18,575 bases of DNA from Pseudomonadota bacterium (GTDB lineage: Bacteria > Pseudomonadota > Gammaproteobacteria > Xanthomonadales > Xanthomonadaceae). This document shows positions 1-6,761 of the stretch, piece after piece (the stretch's first letter is position 1; every line of letters starts with the position of its first letter). Under the pieces are notes generated by a model. That model was not told the origin of the DNA and did not search any database. It was given only the letters and a program-made list of their open reading frames with translations. The DNA is taken from assembly GCA_023392975.1 (NCBI GenBank), contig JAEWNA010000179.1, positions 1 to 18,575 on the forward strand. Direction: 5' to 3'. Position numbers and translations under genes: made by a program.

Positions 1-1257
1 CTGAAGGCGGTGGCGGCCATCGTCGCGGTGGTGTTCGGCGGCCGCGTGCTGCTGCGCCAGCTGTTCCGCACCGCCGCGCGCATCGGCGTGCCGGAGATGC
101 TCACCGCCAGCGCCCTGTTCGCCGTGCTCGGCGCGGCCTGGCTGGTGTCGCTCGCCGGGCTGAGCATGGGCCTGGGCGCGTTCCTCGCCGGCGTGCTGCT
201 GGCGGATTCGGAATTCCGCCACGAGATCGAATCGCAGATCGAGCCGTTCAAGGGCCTGCTGCTCGGGCTGTTCTTCATGTCGGTCGGCATGAGCATCGAC
301 CTGCACCGCATCGCCGCCGAGCCCGCGGTCATCGTCGCCGGCGCGCTGGCGCTGCTGGCGCTGAAGGCGGCGGTGCTGTTCGCCATCGGCCTGCGTCCGG
401 CGCGGCTGCCGTGGCGCGAGGCGCTGCAGCTGGGCGCGGTGATGGCGCTGGGCGGCGAGTTCGCGTTCGTGGTGCTGTCGGAAGCGGTGAAGGTGCATCT
501 GGTCGATGCCGCGACCCAGAGCCGGCTGGTGGCGATCGTCGGCCTGTCGATGGCGCTGACGCCGCTGGCGACGATCGCGGTGGCGCGCTGGCTCGGGGCG
601 CACCCGGAGCGCCAGCCGCAGCGCGACTTCGACACGATCCCCGACGACCAGCCGCAGGTGATCCTCGTCGGCTTCGGGCGCTTCGGCCAGATCGTCGCGC
701 GCATGCTGGTCGCGCAGAAGATCCCGTTCATCGCGCTGGAGACCGACAGCGAGCAGCTGGAGGTGATGCGCCGTTTCGGCAACCGCGTCTACTACGGCGA
801 TCCGGCGCGCCCGGACCTGCTGCGCGCGGCCGGCGCGGCCAACGCGGCGGTGTTCGTCAACGCGCTGGAAGACCCGGCTGCCAGCCTGCGCACCACCCGC
901 GTCGTGCGCAGGCTCTACCCGCACCTGCGCGTGTTCGCGCGTGCGCACGACCGCCGGCACGCATGGCAGCTGATGGACCTCGGCGCCGACGTGACCCGCG
1001 AGACCTTCGCTTCCGGCCTGGAGATGGGGCGCGACGTGCTGGTGGCGCTGGGCGTGGCCCGCGACCAGGCCGAGGACCGCATGCAGCGGTTCCGTCGCCA
1101 CGACGAAAGCCTGCTCGCCACCCAGCACCTGATCTACGACGACGAATCGGCGCTGCTGGAAAGCACGAGACGCGCCCGCAGCGAGCTGGAACAGCTGTTC
1201 GAGGCCGACGCCGACCGCGCCGGTGCCGCGGACGGGCGCCCGGCGGCGGCGGACTGA
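1..1257 (+). CDS. Kef-type K+/H+ antiporter (CPA2 family) with NAD-binding TrkA-N domain, C-terminal part
   Basis: This is the C-terminal 418 residues of a monovalent cation:proton antiporter of the KefB/KefC type. Such proteins exchange K+ for H+ across the inner membrane and in KefB/C are gated by glutathione adducts to protect against electrophiles. The reading frame is open to the first base, so the start lies upstream; the GTG at 10 is only an internal codon. Roughly residues 1-200 are hydrophobic helices of the Na_H_Exchanger domain (for example GLGAFLAGVLLADSEFRHEI). A cytoplasmic TrkA-N Rossmann domain follows, with the glycine motif VILVGFGRFGQ near residue 220. The tail is acidic and ends in an Ala/Asp-rich stretch. 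About 200 N-terminal residues are missing compared with usual KefC length. Glutathione gating cannot be judged from this fragment. The gene converges on the M28 peptidase gene with 18 nt between stop codons. Confidence 0.9.
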   Translation: MKAVAAIVAVVFGGRVLLRQLFRTAARIGVPEMLTASALFAVLGAAWLVSLAGLSMGLGAFLAGVLLADSEFRHEIESQIEPFKGLLLGLFFMSVGMSIDLHRIAAEPAVIVAGALALLALKAAVLFAIGLRPARLPWREALQLGAVMALGGEFAFVVLSEAVKVHLVDAATQSRLVAIVGLSMALTPLATIAVARWLGAHPERQPQRDFDTIPDDQPQVILVGFGRFGQIVARMLVAQKIPFIALETDSEQLEVMRRFGNRVYYGDPARPDLLRAAGAANAAVFVNALEDPAASLRTTRVVRRLYPHLRVFARAHDRRHAWQLMDLGADVTRETFASGLEMGRDVLVALGVARDQAEDRMQRFRRHDESLLATQHLIYDDESALLESTRRARSELEQLFEADADRAGAADGRPAAAD

Positions 1258-1270
1258 CTGCCGCGCCGCC
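1242..1270. terminator. Possible hairpin between convergent kef-like and M28 genes
   Basis: An imperfect stem GGCGGC-(g)-GCGG pairs with CCGC-GCCGCC around an 8-nt loop and overlaps the last codons and stop of the antiporter gene. There is no T-tract, so termination is unproven. It is the only strong fold in the 18-nt convergent gap. Confidence 0.25.
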
Positions 1271-1275
1271 TGCCG

Positions 1276-2988
1276 TTATTTGCCGCGGGCGAATTTCCCG
1301 CCGAAGAAGTCGCCGTCGTTCCAGCGCGGCCGCTCCGCGGCGTCGCCGACCCGCCGGCCGATGCGCGCGTTGAGTTTCGCCAGCCGCACCGCGTCCGGCC
1401 AGTAGATCGGCAGCATCGCCTCGTCGCTGGGGCGGTGGTAGTGGTCGCGCAGGAACTTGCGGAACGCGAGCTTCGGGTCGCGCACGCCGTCCGCCGATTC
1501 GATGCCACCGTCGAGGTAGACGGCGGGGATGCCGGCGCGGATGAACGCGTACTGGTCGCTGCGCACGAACACCGCTTCCTCGGGGAATGGGTCCGGCGAC
1601 AGCGCCACGCCGATGTCCTTCGCCGCGGCATCGAGCGTGGCCTTGAGGGTCGAATGCTCGACGCCGATCGGGACCACGTCCTTGCTCGGCGCCAGCAGCA
1701 CCGGCATGTCAAGGTTGATGTTCGCGACCAGGCCGGCGGCCGGTACCGTCGGATGGGTCGCGAACCACTCCGCGCCGAGCAGGCCCTTCTCTTCCGCGGT
1801 CAGCGCCACGAACAGCATCGAGCGCTTCGGCGCCGGCGATTCGGCCTTCAGCGTGCGCGCGGCTTCCAGCAGGATGGCCACGCCCAGCGCGTTGTCGAGC
1901 GCGCCGTTGTAGATGCGGTCCTCGCGGCCGTCCTCGCCCTTCACCGGCGCGCCGATGCCGATGTGGTCGAGGTGCGCGGTGTAGACGACGTGTTCCGCGG
2001 CCAGCGTGGCGTCACTGCCGGGCAACGCGGCGACGACGTTGCGCGATTCCACCGGCTCGATCTTCGTGCGTGCGGCCAGGCGCAGCGTGCCCGGCAGCGC
2101 GAAGCCCGCGAGCGTGCCGGCCTGCGCGGCGTCGAACAACTGGGCCGCGGTGCGCGGGCCGTCGGCGAAGATCAGGTCCGCAGCGGCGGCGCTGACGGTG
2201 GCCATGCCGCGGATCGACGGGAAGGTGTCCACGCCCTTGCCGTCCGCGCCGCGCAGGCGCATCTCCGGGCGCTGCCAGTTGTCCGCGCTCTGCGCCCACG
2301 GGCGGTCGGCCTCGTCCTGCGGCGTGTTGACCAGCACCACGCCGATCGCGCCGCGTTCGGCCAGCGCGCGCAGCTTCTCGCGCTTTGAGCTGTAGAACGC
2401 GCGGCGGTCGTTGTCGAAGCGGGCCGGCGCGCCGCCGAAGACCACGGCGATCCGGCCGTGCAGGTCGAGCCCGGCGAAATCGTCCTGGCCGAGCTCCGGC
2501 GCATGCACGCCCTGGCCGACGAACACCGCCGGCGCTTCGAGATCGTGCCCGGCAGCGTTGAAGTCCGGCGCCGGCAGGAACTGGTCGCGGAAGCGCAGCG
2601 CGATCTCGCGGCCGTTGCGCTTCACCGCCAGCGCCGCGCCGTCCTCCATGCGCGTCGCCTTCAGCAGCGGCACCGCCTGGAAGAACGTGCCGTCGTCGCC
2701 GGCCGGCGCCAGGCCGATCGCGGCGAAGCGCTTGGCGACATGGTCCGCGGCGAGGTCGTAGCCGCGGGTGCCGGCCTCGCGGCCCTCGAAACGGTCATCG
2801 GCCAGCGTGCGCACGTCGTCGGCGATGCGCTGTTCGGCCTCGTTCGCCGGGATCGGCGCCGCGGTGTCGATGGCGGGCGCCGAAACGGTGGGGGCCGACG
2901 GCGCCGACGCTTCATGGTGGCAGGCGGCGAGACAGGCCACGAGCAGGCTGGCTGACACGATCGCGGGCAGGGACTTCGGGAATGCCAT
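1276..2988 (-). CDS. M28 family zinc peptidase lipoprotein with PA domain
   Basis: The product is a 570-residue exported metallopeptidase, probably an aminopeptidase. The N-terminus is a lipoprotein signal with box LAAC (Cys23; Cys19 is a second candidate), so it should be anchored by lipid after export. A protease-associated (PA) domain spans about residues 150-330. The M28 catalytic domain follows with the expected di-zinc set: AHLDH (His339, Asp341), GALDN (Asp365), TAEEKG (Glu399 general base, Glu400 ligand), NLDM (Asp427) and HYHRPSDE (His518). The open frame continues far upstream to 3726 on the minus strand, but that extension is low-complexity Arg/Gln/Pro shadow sequence. The ATG at 2988 is chosen because a GGAG box lies 7 nt before it and the signal peptide starts there. 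The gene is divergent from the DUF2238 gene. The family is clear; the substrate is unknown. Confidence 0.93.
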   Translation of the reverse strand: MAFPKSLPAIVSASLLVACLAACHHEASAPSAPTVSAPAIDTAAPIPANEAEQRIADDVRTLADDRFEGREAGTRGYDLAADHVAKRFAAIGLAPAGDDGTFFQAVPLLKATRMEDGAALAVKRNGREIALRFRDQFLPAPDFNAAGHDLEAPAVFVGQGVHAPELGQDDFAGLDLHGRIAVVFGGAPARFDNDRRAFYSSKREKLRALAERGAIGVVLVNTPQDEADRPWAQSADNWQRPEMRLRGADGKGVDTFPSIRGMATVSAAAADLIFADGPRTAAQLFDAAQAGTLAGFALPGTLRLAARTKIEPVESRNVVAALPGSDATLAAEHVVYTAHLDHIGIGAPVKGEDGREDRIYNGALDNALGVAILLEAARTLKAESPAPKRSMLFVALTAEEKGLLGAEWFATHPTVPAAGLVANINLDMPVLLAPSKDVVPIGVEHSTLKATLDAAAKDIGVALSPDPFPEEAVFVRSDQYAFIRAGIPAVYLDGGIESADGVRDPKLAFRKFLRDHYHRPSDEAMLPIYWPDAVRLAKLNARIGRRVGDAAERPRWNDGDFFGGKFARGK

Positions 2989-3063
2989 CGTCGGCTCCGG
3001 TCGGAGGATGGCGGACGCTAGCATCGGCGCCGCGTCGCGACAACGCCGGGCATCGCGGACGTA

Positions 3064-3093
3064 CCATGCGCCAACGTCCCATGCACCAACGAC
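3064..3093 (+). repeat. Two-copy 15-nt tandem repeat before the DUF2238 gene
   Basis: CCATGCGCCAACGTC is followed directly by CCATGCACCAACGAC (13/15 identical), ending 15 nt before the ATG of the DUF2238 gene. It may be an operator or a slippage duplication. Confidence 0.5.
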
Positions 3094-3108
3094 AGAGGGA
3101 GCCGCCGC

Positions 3109-3771
3109 ATGCCTGCCGCCATCGCCACCCCGCCCGGGCGCCTCGAACGCCGGCTGCAGCTCGCGATCGTCCTCGTCGCGCTCGTGGTGTCGGGGCTTTC
3201 GCCCGCCGACCGCCTCACCTGGCTGCTCGAAATCATCTGGGTGATGATCGCGCTGCCGATCCTCGCGCTGAACTGGCGGCGGTTCCCGCTGACCCGCCTG
3301 CTGTGCTGGCTGCTGGTCGCGCATGCGCTGGTGCTGATCCACGGCGGCGCCTACACCTACGCACAGACGCCGCTGGGCTTCTGGCTGCGGGACACGTTCA
3401 CGGCGCTGGGGCTGGAGGTCACGCGCAACCCGTGGGACCGGCTCGGCCACCTGATGCAGGGCTTCGTCCCGGCGATCCTCGCCCGCGAGCTGCTGTTGCG
3501 GCTCACCCCGCTGCGCCGCGGCGGTTGGCTGGTGTACCTCGTGCTCGCCGCATGCCTGAGCTTCAGCGCGTTCTTCGAGCTGATCGAATGGTGGTCGGCG
3601 CTGATCTACGGTGCCGATGCCGACGCCTTCCTCGCCACCCAGGGCGACCAGTGGGACACCCAGTGGGACATGTTCCTGTGCCTGTGCGGCGCGGCGCTGT
3701 CGCTGCTGCTGTGGTCGCGCCTGCACGATCGCCAGCTGGGCCGCGCGGTGGTCGATCGCGACGGCGACTGA
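3109..3771 (+). CDS. DUF2238 (YjdF-like) inner-membrane protein
   Basis: The product is a 220-residue polytopic inner-membrane protein of the DUF2238/YjdF family. The family has no established biochemical function that I can name. Hydrophobic segments fall near residues 15-33, 40-58, 65-85, 120-140, 145-165 and 185-200. Typical family features visible are the loop NPWDRLGHLMQGFVPAI, the segment FFELIEWW and the near-C-terminal QGDQWDTQWDMF. Length is close to E. coli YjdF. The ATG at 3109 has a good Shine-Dalgarno (AGGGAG) 8 nt upstream. The gene stands alone: it is divergent from the M28 gene, with 120 nt of shared upstream DNA, and convergent with the beta-barrel gene. Confidence 0.85.
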   Translation: MPAAIATPPGRLERRLQLAIVLVALVVSGLSPADRLTWLLEIIWVMIALPILALNWRRFPLTRLLCWLLVAHALVLIHGGAYTYAQTPLGFWLRDTFTALGLEVTRNPWDRLGHLMQGFVPAILARELLLRLTPLRRGGWLVYLVLAACLSFSAFFELIEWWSALIYGADADAFLATQGDQWDTQWDMFLCLCGAALSLLLWSRLHDRQLGRAVVDRDGD

Positions 3772-3776
3772 AACGG

Positions 3777-3802
3777 CGCAGGCCGCCCGGAGGCGGCCTG
3801 CG
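3777..3802. terminator. Perfect 11-bp hairpin between convergent genes
   Basis: CGCAGGCCGCC, loop CGGA and GGCGGCCTGCG form a perfect stem 5 nt after the DUF2238 stop. Read on the minus strand it is followed by CCGTTT, a weak U-tract. It probably acts in both directions for the convergent DUF2238 and beta-barrel genes. A second palindrome, GCGGCC-gt-GGCCGC (3817-3830), sits 8 nt after the beta-barrel stop. Confidence 0.5.
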
Positions 3803-3837
3803 TGCGGATCGCGGGCGCGGCCGTGGCCGCGTCGGGA

Positions 3838-4374
3838 TCAGAAGCGGTATTCGAAGCCCAGCGTCGTGGTGGTGACGCGGATGGTTTCGCCGTAGAACTG
3901 CGGACGCACATGGTTCACGTCCAGGCTCAGGCCCATGTGCTCGTTGAAGTCGTAGCCGATCGCGCCGCCGATGTAGACGCGATTGTTGCTGTCGCTGGCC
4001 GAGCCGATCTCGCTGACGGAGACGTCGAGCGTGGTGTGGGCGACGCCGATGCGGCCGCCGACGAAGAAGCCCTGGTGCGCGGCGGTCATGTTCTTCTTGC
4101 CGACGATGCCGATGCCGTAGGCGTCGAGTTCCGCCGAGACGCCGCCGCCGGAATCCTTGCCGAAGTTGGTGTAGAACCCTTCGACGCCGACGTTGCCGTT
4201 GAAGAAATAGCCGCCACGGACGCCGTAGGCGGTGTCGTTGTCGTCGTTGCCGCTGATCGACAGGTTGCTGTTGCCGGCTTCGGCGCGGATGAAGCCGCCC
4301 GAGCCCTCGGCCGCGAAGGCGGGAGCGACCATGAATGCGGCGGCGAGGCCGGCCAGAAGAACGTGATGCTTCAT
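3838..4374 (-). CDS. Small outer-membrane beta-barrel protein
   Basis: The product is a 178-residue exported beta-barrel of the OMP_b-brl/opacity-like type. Residues 1-21 form a Sec signal peptide ending APAFA|A. The mature part alternates polar and aromatic strands (GFIRAEAGNSN, YGVRGGYFF, VGVEGFYTNF, GFFVGGRIGVAHTTLDV, VYIGGAIGYDF, TTTLGFEYRF), consistent with about eight strands. The C-terminal residue is Phe, the usual BAM recognition signature. The frame opens 19 codons further upstream, but the ATG at 4374 gives the signal peptide and has AGGGG upstream. The leader holds a promoter, an operator-like repeat and a 5' hairpin, listed separately. Transported solute, if any, is unknown. GC content is slightly below that of most neighbours. 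Confidence 0.85.
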   Translation of the reverse strand: MKHHVLLAGLAAAFMVAPAFAAEGSGGFIRAEAGNSNLSISGNDDNDTAYGVRGGYFFNGNVGVEGFYTNFGKDSGGGVSAELDAYGIGIVGKKNMTAAHQGFFVGGRIGVAHTTLDVSVSEIGSASDSNNRVYIGGAIGYDFNEHMGLSLDVNHVRPQFYGETIRVTTTTLGFEYRF

Positions 4375-4408
4375 CGAAAAACCCCTGTGATGTGTCTTGG
4401 AAAGTAAT

Positions 4409-4426
4409 GCCCCCGGTCCCGGGGGC
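4409..4426 (-). promoter_or_regulatory. GC-rich 5' hairpin in the beta-barrel mRNA leader
   Basis: GCCCCCGG-tc-CCGGGGGC is an 18-nt perfect inverted repeat. The predicted transcription start from the TAGCAT box is near 4425, so the fold would sit at the extreme 5' end of the mRNA. Position suggests a stability element like those on other omp messages. That role is inferred. Confidence 0.4.
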
Positions 4427-4431
4427 GGCAC

Positions 4432-4460
4432 ATGCTAGGGATGCGGACGCCTGTCGTCCA
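4432..4460 (-). promoter_or_regulatory. Predicted promoter of the beta-barrel gene
   Basis: Minus strand TGGACG (4460-4455), a 17-nt spacer and TAGCAT (4437-4432) each match the sigma-70 consensus in 4 of 6 positions. The start codon is about 50 nt past the predicted start site. Confidence 0.4.
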
Positions 4461-4478
4461 CCTGTCGGATTCGACAGG
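4450..4478. promoter_or_regulatory. Operator-like array of three CCTGTCG half-sites at 11-nt spacing
   Basis: CCTGTCG occurs at 4450-4456 and 4461-4467, and its reverse complement CGACAGG at 4472-4478. Start-to-start distance is exactly 11 nt, one helical turn. The last two form a perfect inverted repeat with spacer GATT. The array lies over and just upstream of the predicted -35 box of the beta-barrel gene, where a repressor or activator would bind. Confidence 0.5.
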
Positions 4479-4510
4479 GTGCGGGAAGCGTCGGGATCCG
4501 GTGCGCCGGG

Positions 4511-4541
4511 CACGAAAAAGGCGGGGTCGCCCCCGCCTTCT
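4511..4541 (-). terminator. Intrinsic terminator of the TrbM-family gene
   Basis: On the minus strand AAGGCGGGG, loop GCGA and CCCCGCCTT form a perfect 9-bp stem that runs into a stretch of five T. It begins about 37 nt past the stop codon of the TrbM-like gene, so that gene ends its transcript here. Confidence 0.85.
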
Positions 4542-4576
4542 TCATGTCCGCGTCCGCGGAAGGTGTCGTGCGACGA

Positions 4577-5341
4577 TCAGAAGCCGACGCCGGCCGAATC
4601 CTTCGACGCCGGGATCGCGCCGCTGGTGGCCGCGACCGACGAGGGCAGCTGGGTGGTGCCGTCGACCCAGTAACCGCCGTCGTATTCGGTGATCGTGTTG
4701 CCTTCCCAGTCGGTGTACGTGCGGACCACGAAGCGGTCGACGTAGTGCGGCTTGAGGCCGCTGATGTCGGTGTACTCGTGGTTGAAGTACGCGTCGCAGT
4801 ACGACGGCATCACGTCGCTGATCTCGTACTCGCCGTCGCCGATCCAGCGACGATTGACCTGGTTCAGCGTGGCGGCGTCGCAGCGGCCGGCGCCGTTGCC
4901 GATCGCTTCGACCAGGCTGTTCATCTGCGGCGTGTCGGACGAGCTGGGGCACATCTTGAGGAAGTTGATGCGCGCCTGGATGGTCTTCCAGGGCTTGCTC
5001 AGGTTGATGCTGAAGTAGCGGGCCAGCGACTTCGCACACTCGCCCGGGCGAGTGGCGCTGGACAGGCAGAGGATGGCCTGGCAGGCCAGACCCTCGTCGC
5101 CACCGAGCTCCTTCGGCTTCTCCTGGTTGTTGATGTCGTCAAGTGCCCGCTGCAGGTCCGGGGACAGGCCGCCGTCGGCGCCGGTGCTCGGCGTCTGGGC
5201 ATCGGGAGCCTGCACGTCCGGGCCCTGGAGGTCGGGGGTCGTGGCGGTGTCCATGGTGTCGGGCACGGCGTCCTGGGCGAGGACGGCACCGCTCGACAGC
5301 AGCAGGACGGCCAGGGCCATCGAGATCGCGTTCTTCTTCAT
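4577..5341 (-). CDS. Secreted TrbM/KikA-family protein, not in a conjugation locus
   Basis: The product is a 254-residue exported protein with a TrbM-type domain. The signal peptide is residues 1-22 (GAVLA|Q). A Pro/Asp/Thr-rich linker covers about 23-60, and the TrbM-like core about 84-135 contains LACQAILCLSSATRPGEC and RINFLKMCP. Six cysteines (87, 92, 102, 131, 154, 182) suggest three disulfides in the periplasm. TrbM/KikA/MpfK proteins are accessory conjugal-transfer proteins of RP4- and IncN-type type IV systems. No other Trb/VirB gene is in the window, so a role in conjugation is not supported here. A tyrosine-rich region (about 170-225) follows the core. The ATG at 5341 is preferred over the upstream in-frame start at 5389 because it begins the signal peptide and has GGAG upstream. 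The gene has its own terminator. Confidence 0.75.
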   Translation of the reverse strand: MKKNAISMALAVLLLSSGAVLAQDAVPDTMDTATTPDLQGPDVQAPDAQTPSTGADGGLSPDLQRALDDINNQEKPKELGGDEGLACQAILCLSSATRPGECAKSLARYFSINLSKPWKTIQARINFLKMCPSSSDTPQMNSLVEAIGNGAGRCDAATLNQVNRRWIGDGEYEISDVMPSYCDAYFNHEYTDISGLKPHYVDRFVVRTYTDWEGNTITEYDGGYWVDGTTQLPSSVAATSGAIPASKDSAGVGF

Positions 5342-5735
5342 CTGACTTCGCTCCGTGGTCAATTTGGCAAAGGCAAGAACCGTCGCCACCGACGATTCCG
5401 TATTTCGTCTGCCGGAATCCGGCCCTGCCGGATCCCCGAAGTTCCAGTGCCCCCACTCTCGACGTTGCGCCGCCCCCGGATCGGGTTCTGCGGCGGCAGG
5501 AGCCCCAGTTCAGGTTAACGGAGTTCCGCGACACTTTGCAAAGCGCGGCCGGACCCCCGCCTTCGGGGCCGGTCGCTCGTCCGGGTCTGGGGTCGAGCGC
5601 CCAAATCCATGATTCTGAACGGCTATTCCGGCGCGCCGACGGCGACGGCGCGCATTTCGGCGGGCGGGATGCCGCAACCGCTCGTCGGAATCCCGGCCGG
5701 ACGGGCGGCCCGGGCCGCCGCGACGGGCCGGGAGA
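5342..5735. other. 394-nt intergenic region with several palindromes, no gene seen
   Basis: This stretch lies upstream of the TrbM-like gene and downstream of the rhomboid gene. Only shadow frames cross it. It holds GCCGGA-a-TCCGGC (5411-5423), CCGCG..CTTTGCAAAG.CGCGG (5526-5548, containing a perfect 10-bp palindrome), a CCCCG-CCTT-CGGGG hairpin near 5554-5567 and a perfect 16-bp palindrome GGCGGCCCGGGCCGCC (5704-5719) 16 nt past the rhomboid stop. The last two could help end the rhomboid transcript, though neither has a T-tract. No convincing promoter was found. Confidence 0.5.
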
Positions 5736-6509
5736 TCAGTCGGAAGACGCGTCGTCCGGGCGTCGCCGGAACGGGAGGACCACGCCGCGGGGCGCCTCCG
5801 GCCGGTGCCACAGCACCGGCACGTCCTCGGGCCGGGCCGGCTCCAGCGGGTCGGCGTCGGCGGGCGCGTCCTCCTCGTCCTCCCAGCTGTAGCGCTTGCG
5901 CGGCGGCAGCGGGTCGGCGTGCCGGAACAGGAACGCCGACAGCACCCCGGCCACCGCGCCGCCCAGGTGCGACTGCCAGGACACGCCCGGCTCGTGCGGC
6001 AGCACGGTGATCAGCATGCCGCCGTAGAGGAAGAAGGCGATCATCGCCGCGGCGATCGACGGCCGGTCGCGGCGCAGCAGGCCCAGCACGAACAGGAGGA
6101 ACATCAGGCCGTGGGTCAGGCCGCTGGCGCCGAGGTGGTGGGTGCCGGGATCGCCCAGCAGCCAGGCGCCCAGTCCCGAGCCCAGCCACAGCAGCGGCAG
6201 CGCGCGGACCGTCGCCTTCGGGTACACCGCCAGTGCGAGCGTGCCGAGCAGCAGCAGCGAGGCGGCATTGGCCGCGATGTGTCCCAGCGAGCCGTGCAGC
6301 AGCGGCGCGGTGAGGATGCCGAGCAGCCCGGCGGCGCTGCGCGGGGTCACCGTGAACGCTTCGAACGCGGTGCCGTGCTGCCACCAGAACACCACCGCCA
6401 GCAGCAGCACGAAGGCCAGGCTGGCGTTGAGCGCGCGCAGCAGGCGCCGGCGGTCGGCGGCGCGCTGCGCCGGGGTGTCGGGGACGTCGTCGGGGGTGGG
6501 CAGTCGCAT
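5736..6509 (-). CDS. Rhomboid-family intramembrane serine protease
   Basis: The product is a 257-residue rhomboid protease that would cleave transmembrane helices within the inner membrane. Catalytic Ser129 lies in GASG (residues 127-130) and the dyad histidine is His181 in SHLGG. The accessory HGSLGHIAAN motif (72-81) provides the oxyanion-region His and Asn. Six hydrophobic segments run from about residue 30 to 195, the minimal rhomboid core. A cytosolic-looking C-terminal tail of about 60 residues is rich in Pro, Asp and Glu and has no recognised domain. No clear Shine-Dalgarno precedes the ATG at 6509. The gene follows the small terC-linked ORF by 90 nt on the same strand and may be read through from that transcript. 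The substrate is unknown. Confidence 0.9.
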   Translation of the reverse strand: MRLPTPDDVPDTPAQRAADRRRLLRALNASLAFVLLLAVVFWWQHGTAFEAFTVTPRSAAGLLGILTAPLLHGSLGHIAANAASLLLLGTLALAVYPKATVRALPLLWLGSGLGAWLLGDPGTHHLGASGLTHGLMFLLFVLGLLRRDRPSIAAAMIAFFLYGGMLITVLPHEPGVSWQSHLGGAVAGVLSAFLFRHADPLPPRKRYSWEDEEDAPADADPLEPARPEDVPVLWHRPEAPRGVVLPFRRRPDDASSD

Positions 6510-6599
6510 CGGGGAGTTCTGGAGCCGGTGGACGGCGCGATCAAGGCCGCCGGGCGGGGCGGTCGGCGACGCGCATGGAACACTGTCGACTGGCGGACG

Positions 6600-6761
6600 T
6601 CAGAAGAACAGGTCGATCAGGCCCCAGAGCCAGTCCCAGACGCTGCCCCGTGTCTCGCCGGTCAGCCAGCCGTGCAGCCAGCGCAGGCACAGTGCCAGCA
6701 GCACCAGCGCGATCGCGCCGCCGACCCACCAGGCCACCGCATCGGGGACGCCGGCGATCAC
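6600..6761 (-). CDS. 53-residue single-pass membrane protein overlapping the end of terC
   Basis: This short ORF starts with a GTG whose last two bases form the TGA stop of terC (GTGA overlap), a classic arrangement for translational coupling. The same geometry joins mlaC and mlaB in this window. The predicted protein begins MIAGVPDAVAWWVGG, has one transmembrane helix at about residues 9-28, and ends in an amphipathic Trp-rich segment finishing GLIDLFF. I do not recognise a family. The overlap, hydrophobic design and lack of any other explanation for these 160 nt support a real gene made together with TerC under the same riboswitch. A role as a TerC partner or small regulatory subunit is only inferred. 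Lack of homologue data keeps confidence moderate. Confidence 0.6.
   Translation of the reverse strand: MIAGVPDAVAWWVGGAIALVLLALCLRWLHGWLTGETRGSVWDWLWGLIDLFF

Noticed and set aside
1276..3726. 816-residue continuous minus-strand frame
   Set aside because: The part beyond 2988 is Arg/Gln/Pro low-complexity and antisense to the DUF2238 gene; the lipoprotein signal and Shine-Dalgarno set the start at 2988.
5546..5570. CCCCG-CCTT-CGGGG hairpin as the rhomboid terminator
   Set aside because: It lies about 170 nt past the rhomboid stop and has no T-tract, so it is only noted within the intergenic entry.
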